Origin: Cytophagales bacterium
GTDB taxonomy: Bacteria > Bacteroidota > Bacteroidia > Cytophagales > Spirosomataceae
Length of the DNA stretch: 51,041 bases
Assembly (NCBI GenBank): GCA_013298805.1
Contig: JAAFIU010000008.1
Coordinates: forward strand, 1 to 51,041
Direction of reading: 5' to 3'
A model generated the notes under the pieces. It saw only the letters and a list, made by a program, of their open reading frames with translations. It did not search any database and was not told the origin of the DNA. A program made the position numbers and the translations under genes. Position 1 is the first letter of the stretch. Each line of letters opens with the position of its first letter. Of this stretch, positions 33,402-42,140 are shown piece by piece.

Positions 33402-33786
33402 TCAGAAATATTTTAGCTCAATTTTTATGCCTAAATAGTTTTTCGACGGTAAATATGTCTTGTTTATCTCTGTAAAATGAACAACAACACCTTTATTATC
33501 AAGCAATTGAACATTAATCAACCTGATTTCTTAGCATCTAAATATTCCTAATAACTTACCTTTCTTATTATATACACTTGTAAAAGTATTTGTATTGCTT
33601 GATAAACTAATTTTATTTGAGCTTTCTAACTGATTTTCATCAGTGAAGTTCAATCAACTTTATTTCCCTTAGACTTCTCTATATTTAAAAGGTTTAATCA
33701 AAGGAATTTCCAGCACCATAAAATTGAGATGTACTGGTACATATTTAATTTCATTGCACAATCTCGTATAAATTGTAGGAGTGAAA
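33402..33786 (-). pseudogene. Decayed reading frame downstream of the CHAT gene
   Basis: In one minus-strand frame the sequence reads INFTPTIYTRLCNEIKYVPV, HLNFMVLEIPLIKPFKYREV, three stops within 14 codons, LNFTDENQLESSNKISLSSN, a further stop after GIFRC, and then EIRLINVQLLDNKGVVVHFT, EINKTYLPSKNYLGIKIELK, YF and a final stop. Protein-like segments in a constant frame separated by four stops suggest a degenerate gene; the family is unknown. The remaining part of the gap to 33401 shows no gene. Confidence 0.35.
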
Positions 33787-33787
33787 T

Positions 33788-36502
33788 TTATTTTTTTTGA
33801 TACCACCAAAATCCTACCAAAATTAAAACGACACTTACCAATAGGTAAACCCATAAATTATTAAATGCTATGGCTTCAGCATCGCCCACCAAAACTGCTG
33901 CTGCCCAAAAAGTAGGCAATTGTTTTTCGCCCGATTGGCTTTGAAGAAACTCTAATTTTGCTTTTTGTAAAGAAATATCCTTTGAATACCCTTTGGATAA
34001 ATACCTATAAAACAGCTCATTGAGTGTGTATGTAGCCTGATTTTCAACGCTCCAAAGGGTTGTTAGGGTAGCAGGAATACCCAAAGCAGCAAAACCCCGT
34101 GAAAGACTCAAAATCCCCTCCCCTTTTGCATTTTTACCAACGGCAGTTTTACAGGCAGAAAGCACCATCAATTGCGTGTTGAAACGTTCTAAGTCCGACA
34201 ATTCTGATAATTTCAAGACGGAATCTTTAAAATAAATCATCGGTTCTTGGTCGGAACTGTCGGCTTGTGCGTGGGTGTAAAGATGCACAATTTGGTAGTT
34301 ATGGGCATCATTTAAAAAAGTCCTTTTGGTAGCTTCATTCTGATTAAAATTCTTTCCCAAAAAGAAGTTGGAAGTAATATTTGCCAAAGAAATATCTGAA
34401 CCCAAAAGGGCTGTTTGGTTCAAGTTTTTACTAAAATTTACGGGCGCCATTCCCATAAATTTATTGCGAATTGAAAATGATTTTTGCCCCAAATTTTTTA
34501 GTAAAAATTGCATAGAATAAGTATAAGAAATGGCATAATCTTGGAGTAAATAATTAGCATTTTTAGCCGATTTACTTAGGGCTTCAAAAGGGATAAAAAA
34601 GCCATCTTGAGCAATAATTAAGCGTCCTTTGGGAATATAAATATTCTTAAACATTTGCTGATAAAGCTGATTACTAACATTCAAAAAACCTTTAAAATCT
34701 TGATTAGCTTTCTGGTTATCAACGCAATAGCTTAAAAATAGTGTTGCATTATTAGCGTAATTTTTCGCATCAATAGAATACATCATTACTTTGTTCTCCG
34801 AAACCTGCAAAGCATAAAGGGTATTGTCTCCCACAAAATATTCGAGTAGCGTTTGGTCACTTCCCAAATACTTTTTGACTTTATCCAATGACACCAAAGT
34901 GGTATCATATTTATACCTAAAATACGTTGGATTTTTTGTTTCTAAACCTTTAATAAATTGCTCTTGTTTTTTCTGAATATCAAGCACTTGCATTTGTAGC
35001 CTTTCGGAGTTTTCACTTTCAGAAGACAATTTTTTATTCAGTTCCGATATTTTTTGTTGAAAATCAACTTCTTTAGCCAAATCTTCGGGCGAAAGTTGCT
35101 GTTTTGCCGTCAGTTCATTGAGACGGTCATTGAGTAAAATGGCTTTACTTTTCTCAAAAAAATAAAAAGCTTTATCATAATTTTTTAGCAAAAAACAGGT
35201 TTTAATCGCCTGTTCATACAAATGATGCGTTTTGTTTCTCCAATATAATTTCGACTGCGTTCCAGCGTGTTCAAATCGCATAATGTCAATTAATTTATCA
35301 GCAGTTAGGTATGTATCCAGAGCAATTCGTAAGTGTTCGTTTTGCTTAGTCGTTTCATAATATTCAAGCCATGTATCGGCTTTGTCTTGGAGGGTTGTGA
35401 GATAATACGCTTTGAAATCAGAAGATTTTAAATTTTTAACCGTCGGATTATCGAAAAGTGTTTGAGACGTAAACCCAATCGGAGCAATTGAAAGGGCTTT
35501 TTGGTAGTAATGAAAGGCTTTTGGGTATTCTTTTTTCATCCAATAGACGGCAGCAATATCATCTAAAAATAGGACTTTCCTATCCGTTCTGTTCATCGTT
35601 TTTAGCCCATTTGTGAAACTCTCTAAGGCTTTATTGTAGTCTTTTGTATTATAATAAGCGAAGCCAATTCCGACAAAAGTCCAAGAATAATCGTAGTTGT
35701 TTTTAGCTCTCAAAAACAACTCTTGAGCCTTTTTAAAATAGCTCACTGCCTCCAAATACTTTTTTTCAGAAGCAGCAATTTGCCCTAAATTATAGTAAGC
35801 AAAAGGTACTGATTCAGAAAAAGCTTCATTTTTAAGAATGCTAATTGTTGTTTTTAAATCATTCTTTGCTTTTTCTAAATTTCCAATAATCAAGAATGCT
35901 TTTGCTCTTTCAATCAGGCATCTCGTTGAGAGAGAGTCATTTTTTTGCTGTTGAGCTACTTGAATACCAATCGTTGCTTGAGAAACGGCTTTTTCAAAAT
36001 CTCCCATTTTACTCAGAATGTTAGCCTTCTGAGAATAAATATGGGGAATACCAATTGATTTTGCACGGAAAGTCATCGCCCACGCAATACATCGGTCATA
36101 GAGATTTAAAGCCGTTTGGTAACTTCCTCGTCTATCAGAAACTTTTGCCCAAAGGAAATAATTATCTACTAAATATTTTTTTTTAACATTTTGCCGAGGC
36201 GAAGAGTTAATCTCAATTGCTTCCTTAATTACTATTTCAGCATTGGTTAAATCTTGTTTTATCAGATAATTTTCGGCTATTTTTTGAAGAATTAAAGTAT
36301 AGGTAGAATCTTGAATCTGACATTTTTGTGCCGATTTTTTTAATCTAATTAACTCAGTTTGGTTATCTTTTTTTTGAAGAGCATTCCGATAACCCAACCA
36401 CAAATCTTTTGAATTTGGGCAATCTGCCAGTGAATAAAACTGGATAAAAAATAGTAAAAAAAGTATGGATAAAAATTTAGGCATGATGTTAAATTGAGGC
36501 AA
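33788..36502 (-). CDS. TPR-CHAT caspase-like protease, membrane-anchored
   Basis: The 904-residue protein has a signal peptide (7-26 region; an alternative start is Met7). It is followed by tetratricopeptide-type helical repeats to about 455 (for example NYDYSWTFVGIGFAYYNTKD) and a coiled-coil-like stretch near 475-520. A CHAT protease domain spans about 600-870 and a C-terminal transmembrane helix 883-900. The catalytic dyad is visible: His744 in VHLYTHAQA and Cys784 in MVLSACKTAVG, with the conserved GEGILSLSRGFAALG and TLTTLWSV motifs after it. Topology would put TPR and protease outside the cytoplasmic membrane. CHAT proteases act in conflict and cell-death systems when cytoplasmic, so the target here is open. 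A subtilase lies 59 bases upstream on the same strand. Confidence 0.93.
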   Translation of the reverse strand: MPQFNIMPKFLSILFLLFFIQFYSLADCPNSKDLWLGYRNALQKKDNQTELIRLKKSAQKCQIQDSTYTLILQKIAENYLIKQDLTNAEIVIKEAIEINSSPRQNVKKKYLVDNYFLWAKVSDRRGSYQTALNLYDRCIAWAMTFRAKSIGIPHIYSQKANILSKMGDFEKAVSQATIGIQVAQQQKNDSLSTRCLIERAKAFLIIGNLEKAKNDLKTTISILKNEAFSESVPFAYYNLGQIAASEKKYLEAVSYFKKAQELFLRAKNNYDYSWTFVGIGFAYYNTKDYNKALESFTNGLKTMNRTDRKVLFLDDIAAVYWMKKEYPKAFHYYQKALSIAPIGFTSQTLFDNPTVKNLKSSDFKAYYLTTLQDKADTWLEYYETTKQNEHLRIALDTYLTADKLIDIMRFEHAGTQSKLYWRNKTHHLYEQAIKTCFLLKNYDKAFYFFEKSKAILLNDRLNELTAKQQLSPEDLAKEVDFQQKISELNKKLSSESENSERLQMQVLDIQKKQEQFIKGLETKNPTYFRYKYDTTLVSLDKVKKYLGSDQTLLEYFVGDNTLYALQVSENKVMMYSIDAKNYANNATLFLSYCVDNQKANQDFKGFLNVSNQLYQQMFKNIYIPKGRLIIAQDGFFIPFEALSKSAKNANYLLQDYAISYTYSMQFLLKNLGQKSFSIRNKFMGMAPVNFSKNLNQTALLGSDISLANITSNFFLGKNFNQNEATKRTFLNDAHNYQIVHLYTHAQADSSDQEPMIYFKDSVLKLSELSDLERFNTQLMVLSACKTAVGKNAKGEGILSLSRGFAALGIPATLTTLWSVENQATYTLNELFYRYLSKGYSKDISLQKAKLEFLQSQSGEKQLPTFWAAAVLVGDAEAIAFNNLWVYLLVSVVLILVGFWWYQKK

Positions 36503-36561
36503 TCATGGTAATTACCTCAATTTAGGTGTTTTCAAAATATTAAAAAAGAAGTTTATTTGTT

Positions 36562-37929
36562 TCAATATTTTTTTATGTCATCACTTGCTGGGATTGTACT
36601 CATATAGTCGCTTTTCATAAATTTTGAAGGCTTTTTCAACAAATAATTCAAAATGTTAGCAGTTATATATGGAGCCGCAAAAGATGTTCCTTTGAGATAA
36701 ATACCACCAGAACTGTTAGGAATAAAATGTTTGCAATCAGCATCAGCAAGCATACTTAAATCTATTTTCTTTTTAGTGCTTGAAGTATTCTGACAAATAC
36801 TTTCTGATTTATTTCTGCTCGTTACTGTAATAATATTACTCCCAAATTCTGTATTATCAGCATAGCAAGCGGGATAATATATTTGTTTATCAATATCCAA
36901 ATCATCATTTCCTGCTGAACAAATAATGACAGTATTAGCGGCTTTCGCTCTTCTTAAAACCTCCTCAAAAACAGGAATTGGCTCTTGATGATATGTTCCC
37001 CAACTGGCATTAACTACTTTAATATTATGTTTTATGGCGTACAAAATGGCACATAAGTTATCGTAAAGATTGCCAACACTGGTAGTATCGTAAGTCTTCA
37101 AACCAACAATTCCAATTTGACGACTTTCACTTTTACTCACTATAATACTGGCTATGCCAGTCCCATGTAGTGTAGCATCCGATACATCAGAAGTATGATT
37201 AAGGAAATTATAATTCAAATTTGTATTCATTCTACTCGCCAACATTTTATCGTTGTTCACACCTGAATCTATCACTCCCACCAACAAAGCATCTTTTCTA
37301 CCATAGCCAACTGCTTGAACTTCATTATTGGTCTGCTTTAAGTGCTTAATTTCAGCTAAATCAAATTCACTATTATTACCACTTCCTGCTGCTCCGCCAT
37401 CTGGGTTCAATATTGTTTTGATTAAATGTAAATCTTGTCCAGACAACAACACAAAGTCATCGTCACAATCACAGGTTTTGTTGGTATCTTTAATTACATT
37501 AATGGCATCAGCAACTTTAAATACATCGAAAATTCTACTAAAGATATTTTTACGATTGCCACCGTTACCTTCGTTTGAATTTCGTTTTATAGATACAATG
37601 TTTTCGATATCTCTTTCGCCTGACAGAACTTGCCATTTCCAATAACTTTCTAATTCTCCTTCAATATTTTTAATTGCTTCCTCTTGACGAGCCTGTGCTG
37701 TATCTGCTCCTACAAACAAGACAATTTTGCGGTCTTTCAAGACATATCCTTGCCCTTCTACATATACATAAGCAGGGTTTTTCTGAATTTCAGATTCAAA
37801 AGCGTTCTTGGCAATAGGTGGCTCTATGGATTCTTTTCCAATATAGGTTGGTCGTGTTCCCAACGAAAAATAAAAAAAGATAACAAATAGTAGAAAAAGT
37901 AGAAGAAGAATAATTAGTGGACGTCTCAT
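36562..37929 (-). CDS. Membrane-anchored S8 family serine protease (subtilase)
   Basis: The 455-residue protein starts with a transmembrane helix (4-22). A 170-residue region of unknown fold follows, with a Cys-rich patch (TCDCDDDFVLL, 152-162), then the subtilisin catalytic domain. The triad is Asp221 (VGVIDSGV), His255 (LHGTGIAS) and Ser416 (KGTSFAAPYI), with the oxyanion Asn341 in CSAGNDD. The segment preceding Asp221 may act as a propeptide or inhibitor domain. It precedes the TPR-CHAT gene by 59 bases on the same strand, so both proteases are probably co-expressed as a pair at the membrane. Confidence 0.93.
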   Translation of the reverse strand: MRRPLIILLLLFLLFVIFFYFSLGTRPTYIGKESIEPPIAKNAFESEIQKNPAYVYVEGQGYVLKDRKIVLFVGADTAQARQEEAIKNIEGELESYWKWQVLSGERDIENIVSIKRNSNEGNGGNRKNIFSRIFDVFKVADAINVIKDTNKTCDCDDDFVLLSGQDLHLIKTILNPDGGAAGSGNNSEFDLAEIKHLKQTNNEVQAVGYGRKDALLVGVIDSGVNNDKMLASRMNTNLNYNFLNHTSDVSDATLHGTGIASIIVSKSESRQIGIVGLKTYDTTSVGNLYDNLCAILYAIKHNIKVVNASWGTYHQEPIPVFEEVLRRAKAANTVIICSAGNDDLDIDKQIYYPACYADNTEFGSNIITVTSRNKSESICQNTSSTKKKIDLSMLADADCKHFIPNSSGGIYLKGTSFAAPYITANILNYLLKKPSKFMKSDYMSTIPASDDIKKY

Positions 37930-38232
37930 GGTTTAATAATTAAAGGGTTTGAATTGGAATTAGTTTTTGGAAAATTAGTCGCAATTATCAGTAAAAAAGG
38001 AAACAAAAAGAGTTTTAGTATTTAAGATACGACTTTTACCAAACAAGAAATAAACTATTCTTGATAACTTATTGAACGGTAAATAATCATTGATAGAAAA
38101 ATGAAATACATCGTATTAATTCATTCCGTACCTTTGCCCCAAATTATTTTATTAAAAAAATCTCAGATATTTTAAAATCTGACCAAAAGAGCATCTTTTG
38201 CTCAACAAATACAAAAATTAGCATATTTCACA
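37930..38232. promoter_or_regulatory. Divergent gap between the protease pair and icd
   Basis: This 303-base AT-rich gap has a TACCTTTG element on the plus strand at 38129-38136 (matching TAnnTTTG), 97 bases before icd. No TTTG occurs at the expected upstream distance. No gene or strong hairpin was seen. Confidence 0.35.
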
Positions 38233-39459
38233 ATGGAAAAAATTAAAGTTGCAAACCCTGTCGTTGAGCTTGATGGCGATGAAATGACTCGAATTATCTG
38301 GAAATTTATCAAAGATAAATTAATTACTCCTTACTTAGACGTAGATATTAAATACTACGATTTGGGTATGGAATACCGTGATGAAACCAACGACCAAGTA
38401 ACAATTGATGCTGCTGAGGCTATCAAAAAGTATGGCGTAGGTATCAAATGTGCTACTATTACTCCTGATGAAGCTCGTGTTAAAGAATTCAATTTGAAAC
38501 AAATGTGGAAATCTCCAAACGGAACAATCCGTAACATCTTAGATGGTACTGTTTTCCGTGAGCCAATCGTTTGTACAAATGTTCCAAGATTAGTACCAAA
38601 CTGGACTGCACCAATTATGATTGGTCGTCACGCTTTTGGTGACCAATACAAAGCAACGGATTTCGTTGTAAATGGTCCTGGTAAATTAACCATGAAGTTT
38701 GAAGGAACAGACGGAACAGTGCAAGAATTTGATGTATTTAACTTCAAATCAAGCGGTGTTGCAATGGGTATGTACAACGTCGATGAATCAATCCGTGGTT
38801 TTGCTCACTCATGTTTCAAAATGGCATTAGGCAAAGGATGGCCATTATATTTATCAACTAAAAACACCATCTTGAAAAAATACGATGGTCGTTTCAAAGA
38901 TATTTTTGAAGAAATTTATCAAGCAGATTACAAAGCACAATTCGACGCAAAAGGTATCGTTTACGAACACCGTTTGATTGATGACATGGTTGCTTCTGCC
39001 TTGAAATGGAATGGTAACTTTGTTTGGGCTTGTAAAAACTACGACGGAGACGTTCAGTCTGATACAGTTGCTCAAGGTTTTGGTTCATTAGGCTTAATGA
39101 CTTCTGTTTTGATTACTCCAGACGGAACAGTGATGGAAGCTGAAGCGGCTCACGGAACGGTAACACGTCACTACCGTGACCACCAAGCTGGAAAACCAAC
39201 TTCAACGAACCCAATTGCTTCTATCTTTGCATGGACTCGTGGTTTAGAATTCAGAGGTAAATTAGATGGTAATGATGCTCTTATCCATTTCTGCCAGACT
39301 TTAGAAAAAGTTTGCGTTGCAACGGTAGAATCAGGCAAAATGACGAAAGATTTAGCGGTTTGTATTCACGGAAATAAAGTGAATCATGGCGAACACTATT
39401 TATACACAGAAGAGTTCTTAGCAGCAATTGACGAGAATTTGCAAGTGGCATTAGCATAG
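38233..39459 (+). CDS. icd: NADP-dependent isocitrate dehydrogenase (eukaryote-like dimeric type)
   Basis: The 408-residue TCA-cycle enzyme oxidatively decarboxylates isocitrate to 2-oxoglutarate. Its start ([20 protein letters not shown]), the phosphate-binding [19 protein letters not shown] near residues 94-112, and the NADP region ending with [20 protein letters not shown] are those of the eukaryotic cytosolic-type NADP-IDH subfamily, unlike the E. coli-type enzyme. The length is typical (about 405-415). A strong terminator follows; the gene appears to be monocistronic and highly expressed by codon appearance, though I did not calculate codon bias. Confidence 0.96.
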   Translation: MEKIKVANPVVELDGDEMTRIIWKFIKDKLITPYLDVDIKYYDLGMEYRDETNDQVTIDAAEAIKKYGVGIKCATITPDEARVKEFNLKQMWKSPNGTIRNILDGTVFREPIVCTNVPRLVPNWTAPIMIGRHAFGDQYKATDFVVNGPGKLTMKFEGTDGTVQEFDVFNFKSSGVAMGMYNVDESIRGFAHSCFKMALGKGWPLYLSTKNTILKKYDGRFKDIFEEIYQADYKAQFDAKGIVYEHRLIDDMVASALKWNGNFVWACKNYDGDVQSDTVAQGFGSLGLMTSVLITPDGTVMEAEAAHGTVTRHYRDHQAGKPTSTNPIASIFAWTRGLEFRGKLDGNDALIHFCQTLEKVCVATVESGKMTKDLAVCIHGNKVNHGEHYLYTEEFLAAIDENLQVALA

Positions 39460-39466
39460 ATTCATT

Positions 39467-39552
39467 TAGTGAATGAGTGATTTGTGAGTTAGTGAATTAC
39501 TCCACGATATTTAGTGAATGAGTGATTTGTGATTGAGTGGATTACTCCATAA
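39467..39552. repeat. Two tandem copies of a 43-base repeat
   Basis: TTTAGTGAATGAGTGATTTG and the following bases to ATTACTCCA occur twice back to back (39467-39509 and 39510-39552) with a few changes. It lies between icd and its terminator and has no coding content. A related TAATGAGTGATTTTTGAATG occurs near 28623. Confidence 0.7.
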
Positions 39553-39555
39553 TTT

Positions 39556-39600
39556 AAAACCCCACGAGATTTTAATATCTTGTGGGGTTTTGTTTTTTTG
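39556..39600 (+). terminator. icd terminator
   Basis: AAAACCCCACGAGAT (39556-39570) pairs with ATCTTGTGGGGTTTT (39577-39591) with one mismatch and is followed by GTTTTTTTG. Confidence 0.9.
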
Positions 39601-39669
39601 TAGAAAAATATCAGTAAAAATCAAGACTTTTAACCAAATTTTCAGGGTATTATTCAAACAAAGTCTGCT

Positions 39670-39677
39670 TATCTTTG
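39670..39677 (+). promoter_or_regulatory. Candidate -7 element of the carotenoid operon
   Basis: TATCTTTG matches TAnnTTTG 33 bases before the crtI start. A matching upstream TTTG was not found. Confidence 0.35.
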
Positions 39678-39710
39678 TTTAGATTTTATTAGGCATTATC
39701 ATAAAAATAT

Positions 39711-41174
39711 ATGAAAATAATTGTAATCGGTTCGGGTTTTTCGGGATTGGCAGCAGCTACAAGTTTGGCAGATAAAGGACACGAGGTTATTATTTTAGAG
39801 AAAAATAGTGTCGCTGGTGGACGTGCAAGAGTTTTTTATGAACAAGGCTTTACCTTCGATATGGGTCCCAGTTGGTATTGGATGCCCGATGTTTTTGATA
39901 ATTACTTCGCAACCTTTGGCAAAAAAACTTCCGATTACTACAATTTAGTTCGCCTCGACCCTTCGTATTCTGTTATTTTAGAAGGAAATGAAACCATATA
40001 TTTACCTGCGGGTGTGGAGAAATTAGGCGATTTATTCGAGAGTATGGAAGTGGGTAGTCGTGCAAAATTCCAAGAGTTTATGCGTCAGGCAAAGTATAAA
40101 TATGACGTTGGAATCAATAATTTTGTTTGGAAACCCTCACGAAGCATTAGCGAATTTTTAAGTATAAAATTGTTGTACGATGTAACTCGGTTGGACGTAT
40201 TCCAGTCTTTTTCTTCGCATATTCGGAAGTTTTTTAAGGATGAAAAAATCCTAAAAATTATGGAGTTCCCTATTTTATTTTTGGGAGCAACACCCGAAAA
40301 TACGCCTGCCATGTACAGCTTGATGAATTACGCCGAGATGGAAATGGGAACGTGGTATCCGATGGGCGGAATGCACGAAATTGTAAAAGGAATGGTGTCT
40401 TTGGCAGAAGAAAAAGGGGTGAAAATTTTATTGAATAAAGACGTTCAGAAAATTGAAGTACAAGACGATAAAGTTAGTAAAGTTATCACAAATGATGGAG
40501 AATTCACGGCTGATGTAGTAGTAGCAAGTGCTGATTATCACCACGTTGAAGATAAACTATTAGGAGAAAAATACAGAAATTACGACGAGAAATATTGGGA
40601 TAAACGAGTAATGGCTCCGTCGTCTCTGTTATTTTATTTGGGCGTAAATAAACGAATTGAGAAATTAAAACATCATAATTTATTCTTTGATGAAGATTTT
40701 AAAGTTCACGCTCACGAAATCTATACCGAGCCAAAATGGCCTTCAAAACCACTTTTTTACGCTTCTGCTCCATCAAAAACCGATGATAGCATTGCCCCAG
40801 AAGGTTGTGAGAACTTGTTTCTACTAATTCCAGTAGCACCAGATTTGGAAGATACCGACGAAATTCGGGAGAAATATTACCACATTATTATGGAGCGTTT
40901 GGAAAAATATTGTGGTGAAAATATCAGGGATTCTGTAATTTACAAAAGAAGTTACGCTCACCAAGATTTCAAAAGCGATTATAATGCCTTCAAAGGAAAT
41001 GCTTACGGATTGGCAAATACTTTGATGCAAACGGCACTTTTGAAGCCAACTCTAAAGAGTAAAAAAGTAAAGAATTTGTATTATACAGGTCAATTAACCG
41101 TGCCAGGTCCAGGTGTTCCACCATCTTTGATTTCAGGCTTATTGGTGGCAGGAGAAGTTGAAAAAGAAATGTAG
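39711..41174 (+). CDS. crtI: Phytoene desaturase
   Basis: The 487-residue flavoenzyme has the N-terminal FAD-binding motif VIGSGFSGLAAATSLADKGH (residues 5-24) and the conserved GGRARVFYEQGFTFDMGPSW. At the C-terminus the bacterial phytoene dehydrogenase signature appears as GQLTVPGPGVPPSLISGLLV. It introduces double bases into phytoene to make lycopene or neurosporene; the extent of desaturation is not determined by sequence here. crtB lies 85 bases downstream on the same strand, which confirms a carotenoid pair. No crtY, crtE or crtZ is in this window, so the end product is open. Confidence 0.95.
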   Translation: MKIIVIGSGFSGLAAATSLADKGHEVIILEKNSVAGGRARVFYEQGFTFDMGPSWYWMPDVFDNYFATFGKKTSDYYNLVRLDPSYSVILEGNETIYLPAGVEKLGDLFESMEVGSRAKFQEFMRQAKYKYDVGINNFVWKPSRSISEFLSIKLLYDVTRLDVFQSFSSHIRKFFKDEKILKIMEFPILFLGATPENTPAMYSLMNYAEMEMGTWYPMGGMHEIVKGMVSLAEEKGVKILLNKDVQKIEVQDDKVSKVITNDGEFTADVVVASADYHHVEDKLLGEKYRNYDEKYWDKRVMAPSSLLFYLGVNKRIEKLKHHNLFFDEDFKVHAHEIYTEPKWPSKPLFYASAPSKTDDSIAPEGCENLFLLIPVAPDLEDTDEIREKYYHIIMERLEKYCGENIRDSVIYKRSYAHQDFKSDYNAFKGNAYGLANTLMQTALLKPTLKSKKVKNLYYTGQLTVPGPGVPPSLISGLLVAGEVEKEM

Positions 41175-41176
41175 TC

Positions 41177-41209
41177 CGATGCTGGGCGGCACTCCGCTTC
41201 CGCATCGGC
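41177..41209. repeat. Hairpin between crtI and crtB
   Basis: CCGATGC (41177-41183) pairs with GCATCGG (41203-41209) around a GC-rich loop; it is followed by a second small inverted repeat (AATCG/CGATT-type). No T run follows, so it does not look like a terminator. Confidence 0.45.
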
Positions 41210-41259
41210 TAAAATCGTTACGCTAATTTCGATGTAGAATCATCGAGTTACATTTAAAA

Positions 41260-42093
41260 ATGGATTTATATACCAAAACAACGCTTGAATGTAGTAAGCT
41301 CATTACGGAGCATTACAGCACGTCTTTTACATTGGGTATCAAGACTTTAGACAAGGAATTTCACTTGCCTATCTATGCTATTTACGGCTTTGTACGCTAC
41401 GCAGACGAGATTGTGGATACTTTTCATGGCTTTGATAAAAAATCGTTATTGGCTCGTTTCAAAGCGGATACTTATACGGCAATTGAAGAGGGTGTTAGTT
41501 TAAACCCTGTTTTACATTCTTTTCAGTTGATTGTCAATAAATACAAAATCGACCATGAATTAATTGAGGCATTTTTGCATTCAATGGAAATGGATTTATA
41601 CTTTGCTGACTACAACCAAGATGGTTATGAAGAATACATTTACGGTTCGGCAGAAGTAGTGGGTTTGATGTGCTTACGGGTTTTTTGCGAAGGTAATTCG
41701 GAACAATATGACACTTTAAAAGCTGATGCCAAACGTTTAGGTTCGGCTTTTCAGAAAGTAAATTTCCTAAGAGATATTAAATCAGATTTTCAAGAAAGAG
41801 GACGTACTTATTTCCCCGATGTAGATTTCAAAAATTTCAGCTTAGCCGACAAAAAAGCCATTGAAGATGATATTCAAGCGGATTTTGATGCGGCACTTCG
41901 TGGCATTTTAGCCTTACCCAAAGGAGCAAAAGGAGGCGTTTATTTAGCGTATAAATACTATTTGAGACTATTCGATAAAATCAAAAACTGTCCCGCTTCA
42001 AGAATTCAAAATGAAAGAATTAGAGTGCCAGATATTCAAAAAATGGCTTTATTGGCGAGTACGTATGTGAAGTTAAGGTTGAATGTTTTGTAG
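41260..42093 (+). CDS. crtB: Phytoene synthase
   Basis: The 277-residue enzyme condenses two geranylgeranyl diphosphates to phytoene. The first Asp-rich motif is in AIYGFVRYADEIVDTFHGFD (DEIVD) and the second in QKVNFLRDIKSDFQERGRTY with Asp ligands for Mg2+. The family-typical EYIYGSAEVVGLMCLRVF separates them. Length is within the usual 270-310 range. Following the stop is a perfect hairpin shared with the convergent serS, so the crt operon probably ends here. Confidence 0.95.
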   Translation: MDLYTKTTLECSKLITEHYSTSFTLGIKTLDKEFHLPIYAIYGFVRYADEIVDTFHGFDKKSLLARFKADTYTAIEEGVSLNPVLHSFQLIVNKYKIDHELIEAFLHSMEMDLYFADYNQDGYEEYIYGSAEVVGLMCLRVFCEGNSEQYDTLKADAKRLGSAFQKVNFLRDIKSDFQERGRTYFPDVDFKNFSLADKKAIEDDIQADFDAALRGILALPKGAKGGVYLAYKYYLRLFDKIKNCPASRIQNERIRVPDIQKMALLASTYVKLRLNVL

Positions 42094-42096
42094 AGT

Positions 42097-42140
42097 TTTA
42101 CCTTCCCAAAACTTTAAGACTTTGGGAAGGTAAATGTTTT
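42097..42140. terminator. Bidirectional terminator between crtB and serS
   Basis: TTTACCTTCCCAAA (42097-42110) pairs perfectly with TTTGGGAAGGTAAA (42121-42134) and is followed by TGTTTTTTATG on the plus strand. The minus-strand side has AAAACTC after the stem, giving a weaker T run there. Confidence 0.88.
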
